From Acidobacteriota bacterium (lineage in GTDB: Bacteria; Acidobacteriota; Terriglobia; Terriglobales; SCQP01): a DNA stretch of 12,029 nt. Every line of letters starts with the position of its first letter. Position 1 is the first letter of the stretch. The stretch lies in NCBI GenBank assembly GCA_021818645.1, contig JAKATS010000263.1, positions 1 through 12,029 on the forward strand, written 5' to 3'. Made by a program: the position numbers and the translations under genes. The notes below the pieces were generated by a model. That model was not told the origin of the DNA. It saw only the letters and a list, made by a program, of their open reading frames with translations, and searched no databases. Shown piece after piece: positions 7,574-12,029 of the stretch.

Positions 7574-7580
7574 CCTTCCT
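7574..7580 (-). promoter_or_regulatory. Strong ribosome binding site of rpoZ
   Basis: AGGAAGG on the minus strand lies 9 bases before the rpoZ ATG, between the gmk stop and rpoZ. It is the clearest Shine-Dalgarno in the window and fixes the rpoZ start. Confidence 0.7.
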
Positions 7581-7585
7581 GAATT

Positions 7586-8389
7586 TCAAGCGCCCGGTTT
7601 CCCAACTTCCATTTCCACGCCGAAAGAGCGGAGTACCGGGGCCAATAAGGGGGCGCTTACCTGCTGACGGCAGGAACGGGCCAATTCCCGCCGCTGCCGG
7701 CCGGACTCATCCGTACCCGCGCCCTTGCGCGCTTCGCGTTCGGTCGCGATGATGGCAGCCAGGCGCTCGACTGAATCTTCCAGGCGGTCGTTGATCACCA
7801 GGTACTGATATTTATTATAAGCCGCGATTTCACGCGAAGCATCGCGCAGGCGGCGCTCCATGACGGCTTCGGGGTCCTGAGCACGATGGCGGAGGCGCCA
7901 CTCCAGGGTTTCGCGATTGGGCGGGGCGATGAAGATGCTGATGGCTCCGGGACAGCGGACCAGGACTTTGGCCGCGCCCTGAACATCAATATCGAGCAGC
8001 AGATCGCGGCCGCGCCGGCGGGCATCCTCCAAAAATGACCAGGCGGTGCCGTACCAATAGCCGAAGACTTCGGCATACTCGAGAAAGTCATCGGACCGGA
8101 TGCGCTTTTCGAATTCCTCGCGGGAAATAAAAAAATATTCGCGCCCGTTGACTTCGCTGCCGCGCGGCCGGCGCGTGGTATAGGAAATGGAAAATTCCAG
8201 GTCGGGGATGAGACGCAGAATTTCCCGAACCAGCGTGCTTTTACCCGAGCCGGAGGGGGCGGAGACGATGAATAACAGCGGTTCGGCCGGAGACGCAACT
8301 TTCGGGGCAGCCGCCGGGGAAAACGCCGGCTGGCCTGGAGACGCGGGCGGCGGGGCGGCGGAGGCCGCGGATGGAGTCGCGGGAGTCAT
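7586..8389 (-). CDS. gmk: Guanylate kinase with N- and C-terminal extensions (267 aa)
   Basis: It phosphorylates GMP (and dGMP) to GDP with ATP, the step before GTP. The P-loop SAPSGSGKST is at 43-52. GMP-binding residues are expected around SYTTRRPR (69-76) and GREYFF (82-87). The motifs FLEYAEVFG (102-110), YGT (113-115) and LLDIDVQGAAKV (131-142) are typical, and RRLRDASRE (179-187) is the lid region. A standard enzyme is about 200-210 residues. Here ~35 Ala/Pro-rich residues precede the core and ~42 non-conserved residues follow it. The frame is open to 8752, but that part overlaps yicC. The ATG at 8389 overlaps the yicC stop (ATGA, 8389-8386) and is chosen for that reason. If translation instead began nearer the P-loop the extension would vanish, but no Met lies between residue 1 and the P-loop. 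Confidence 0.95.
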   Translation of the reverse strand: MTPATPSAASAAPPPASPGQPAFSPAAAPKVASPAEPLLFIVSAPSGSGKSTLVREILRLIPDLEFSISYTTRRPRGSEVNGREYFFISREEFEKRIRSDDFLEYAEVFGYWYGTAWSFLEDARRRGRDLLLDIDVQGAAKVLVRCPGAISIFIAPPNRETLEWRLRHRAQDPEAVMERRLRDASREIAAYNKYQYLVINDRLEDSVERLAAIIATEREARKGAGTDESGRQRRELARSCRQQVSAPLLAPVLRSFGVEMEVGKPGA

Positions 8390-9276
8390 TCTAAATTTTG
8401 CACCTGTTCGCGCAATTTTTCGAGCTCGGCTTTCATGCCCAGCCCGATTTCGGTGAGCCGCAGGGCGGGCAGGCTGGCGCTGGAAGTCTTGGCCAGGAGG
8501 GTGTTGGTTTCGCGCGACAGTTCCTGCAATAGAAATTCCAAGGGCTTGCCGACCTCGCCTCCGGCGGCGAGCAGAGCCTGGAAGCGATCGAGATGAGCCC
8601 CGATCCGGGTTAATTCCTCGCTGATATCGGCGCGCTCGGCCAGCAGCGCGGCTTCCTGCGCCAGGCGTTCGGGGGGAAGGGCATCGGCCAGCAGTTCGGC
8701 GAGGCGGCGGCGCAGGCGCTCGTGCAGGGCCTGGAGGATTTCGGCCTGGCAATGGGAAACTTCCGCGACCAAGACGCGCAGGTGGTGAATGCGGGCGAGC
8801 AGATCGCCGGCCAGAGCCGCGCCTTCGCCGCGGCGGAAGTCTTCCAACTGCCGCAAGGCTTCCTGCAGCGCGGAAGCGACCGCGGCGGTGACGGCGGATT
8901 CATCGGGCTGAAAGCCGGCGGCCGAAAGCACGCCGGGCAGGCGCAGCCATTCATAAATATTGCCCGCCTCGCCGGGCGCCAGGGACTGAATTTCCCGGCG
9001 CAATTCCCCTACAGCCGCCAGATAGGCGCGAAGCCGGTCCCGATTGAGGCCTTCGACGGCGGGTTCTTCGGCTTCGAGCCAGAGATCCACATGCCCGCGG
9101 CGCAGGGCGGCACGCAGGCGTTTTTCAATTTCGGGGCCCTGGGCTTCCAAGCCCGGCGCCAGCCGAAGCTGCAAATCGAGAAACCGGTGATTGACGGTTT
9201 TGAGGCGCAGCCGGAGACGCATGCCGCTGGCTTCAGCGCGAGCCTCCGCATATCCGGTCATCGAACGAATCGTCAT
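8386..9276 (-). CDS. yicC: YicC/YloC family endoribonuclease (296 aa)
   Basis: YicC-family proteins are stress-linked endoribonucleases; the E. coli member has been tied to sRNA turnover. Family hallmarks are at both ends: N-terminal SMTGYAEA (5-12), KTVNHRFLDLQLRL (26-39) and RGHVDL (60-65). The C-terminal half contains HLDRF, then GKPLEFLLQELSRETNTLLAK, and ends with the family's EKLREQVQNLE tail. The length is typical. The start ATG at 9276 has no Shine-Dalgarno of its own, and I found no alternative ATG, GTG or TTG in frame within the gap after msbA. A possible 9-codon ORF with a good ribosome site ends in an ATGA overlap with this start, so translation may be coupled to it. The stop overlaps the gmk start. 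The gene order yicC-gmk-rpoZ is conserved in many bacteria. Confidence 0.93.
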   Translation of the reverse strand: MTIRSMTGYAEARAEASGMRLRLRLKTVNHRFLDLQLRLAPGLEAQGPEIEKRLRAALRRGHVDLWLEAEEPAVEGLNRDRLRAYLAAVGELRREIQSLAPGEAGNIYEWLRLPGVLSAAGFQPDESAVTAAVASALQEALRQLEDFRRGEGAALAGDLLARIHHLRVLVAEVSHCQAEILQALHERLRRRLAELLADALPPERLAQEAALLAERADISEELTRIGAHLDRFQALLAAGGEVGKPLEFLLQELSRETNTLLAKTSSASLPALRLTEIGLGMKAELEKLREQVQNLE

Positions 9277-9302
9277 GGCAGGCCAAAAGACAAGGATCGC
9301 AT
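9273..9302 (-). other. Possible leader mini-ORF (9 codons) coupled to yicC
   Basis: On the minus strand an AGGAAG (9314-9309) sits 6 bases before an ATG at 9302-9300 that opens the frame MRSLSFGLP. Its TGA (9275-9273) overlaps the yicC ATG as ATGA, the same junction used at three other places in this gene block. An earlier in-frame ATG at 9317 would give 14 codons. The yicC start itself lacks a visible ribosome site, so ribosomes finishing the mini-ORF could re-start on yicC. It is a short match and could be chance. Confidence 0.28.
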
Positions 9303-9357
9303 AGCGGACTTCCTCATGGATTGCCTGATGACTGAAATCAGCCAGGCCAGCCCAAGG
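9277..9357. other. 81-base gap between msbA and yicC
   Basis: This gap between the msbA stop and yicC start contains the possible leader ORF. It also has an imperfect inverted repeat (GCCTG...CAGGC with an inner CTGA/TCAG, 9323-9347). The repeat has no T-run on the minus strand, so it is not a convincing terminator. No promoter boxes with good spacing are visible. Confidence 0.35.
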
Positions 9358-11208
<1,851 letters not shown>

Positions 11209-11228
11209 GCGAGGGCGGCGATTCCCGG

Positions 11229-12029
11229 TCAATCCCGCAGTTTACGCCGGGCGCGGCGCACAGGTGAATGCGGCATATCACGGTGCTGCACCTTGAGTTT
11301 ATACCCGAGCCGGAGCAGGCGGCGGGCGATCTCCTCCGCCAGCATGACCGAGCGATGCTGGCCTCCGGTACACCCCAATGCAATCGTCAGATAGCTTTTG
11401 CCTTCCTGAATGTAGTGCGGCAGCAAAAATTCGAGCAGGCCGGTGATGCGGTCGAGAAACTCGCGGCTCTGGGGAAAGCTCAGGATATAGCGCGCAACTT
11501 CCGGGTCCTGACCGGTGCGGTTGCGTAAACGGGGCAGGTAGTTGGGGTTGGGCAGAAAACGCACATCGAAGACCAGATCGGCGTCGGCGGGTACGCCGTG
11601 GCGATACCCGAAGCTGACCAGCGCGATGCGGATCACCCTTTCGCTTTCGGTGCGGATGACTTTGGCGGCGATATAATCGCGCAGCTCGTGGACGGTGAAC
11701 TGGCTGGTATCCACCACCAGATCGGCCTGGCGGCGGATGCGCGCCAGGGTTTTCATTTCGGCCTGGATGCCGGAGCGCACCCCGGCCGCGCCGAGCGGAT
11801 GCGGGCGCCGGGTTTCGCTGAAGCGGCGCACCAGAGAAGCTTCGCTGGCCTCAAGAAACAACACGGTCAAGCGCAGCGATTTTTGCCGCAATTCCTCCAG
11901 CAGGGCGGGCAAACGGACCAGACCGGAGCCTTCACGAACATCAATGACCAGGGCCGCGCGCTCGATTTCCGCCGATTGCAGCAAGAGCTGACTGAACGTA
12001 GAGAGCAGCGAGACGGGCAGATTGAGATC
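11229..12029 (-). CDS. rapZ: RapZ (YvcJ/YhbJ) RNase adapter / nucleotide-binding protein, 5' partial
   Basis: RapZ-family proteins bind nucleotides and sugar phosphates. In E. coli RapZ senses glucosamine-6-P and guides RNase E to the sRNA GlmZ, which sets GlmS level and thus amino-sugar supply for the envelope. The window holds the last 266 residues; the frame stays open to base 12029, so the N-terminus with the P-loop lies outside. Visible landmarks are LNLPVSLL (3-10), LVIDVRE (27-33), VLFLEA (56-61), ETRRPHPL (72-79), VVDTS (105-109), VSFGYRHGVPADADLVFDVR (138-157), FLPNPNYLPRLR, and the family's C-terminal GCTGGQHRS (219-227) followed by a His-Arg-rich tail. No in-window start is credible; the only candidate is a TTG at 11984. 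The stop lies 20 bases from, or overlaps, the msbA start. Whether it acts through an sRNA here is unknown. Confidence 0.92.
   Translation of the reverse strand, partial: DLNLPVSLLSTFSQLLLQSAEIERAALVIDVREGSGLVRLPALLEELRQKSLRLTVLFLEASEASLVRRFSETRRPHPLGAAGVRSGIQAEMKTLARIRRQADLVVDTSQFTVHELRDYIAAKVIRTESERVIRIALVSFGYRHGVPADADLVFDVRFLPNPNYLPRLRNRTGQDPEVARYILSFPQSREFLDRITGLLEFLLPHYIQEGKSYLTIALGCTGGQHRSVMLAEEIARRLLRLGYKLKVQHRDMPHSPVRRARRKLRD

Noticed and set aside
9323..9347. Imperfect inverted repeat after msbA
   Set aside because: Short arms, unequal bulges and no T-run, so not supportable as a terminator.

Overview
The window is GC-rich, densely packed bacterial chromosome made almost entirely of housekeeping genes. 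An MsbA-type lipid exporter, RapZ and a YicC-family RNase point to a diderm (Gram-negative) bacterium. Two features make Acidobacteriota my best guess: the transaldolase/glucose-6-phosphate isomerase fusion, and the order rapZ, msbA, yicC, gmk, rpoZ, coaBC, family-4 UDG. No marker gene in the window proves this.

Left part, plus strand (1-1563): the C-terminal catalytic part of an M24 metallopeptidase, whose N-terminal domain lies before base 1, followed by two small, unassigned membrane proteins of 139 and 70 residues. They meet the minus-strand block tail to tail with only 6 bases between stop codons.

Rest of the window, minus strand (12029 down to 1570), read in transcription order: rapZ (its 5' end is cut by the window), msbA, yicC, gmk, rpoZ, coaBC, a family-4 Fe-S uracil-DNA glycosylase, rpiB and a tal-pgi fusion. 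Three junctions (yicC/gmk, coaBC/udg, udg/rpiB) are ATGA stop-start overlaps and rapZ/msbA is separated by at most 20 bases, so most of the block looks like one operon or a few overlapping transcription units. Gaps above 70 bases occur only at msbA/yicC, rpoZ/coaBC and rpiB/tal-pgi.

The block joins envelope supply (RapZ, MsbA), RNA and nucleotide metabolism (YicC, Gmk, omega subunit), coenzyme A synthesis (CoaBC), uracil repair in DNA (UDG), and interconversion of pentose and hexose phosphates (RpiB, Tal-Pgi).

I see no mobile element, CRISPR array, tRNA, rRNA or defence system, and no clear sign of a new multi-gene system. The points most worth a second look are a possible 9-codon leader ORF whose stop overlaps the yicC start, an unusual residue at the ring-opening position of RpiB, a long loop in MsbA, and the two small unassigned membrane proteins. 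Small-site calls (promoters, hairpins) were made by eye and are weak.
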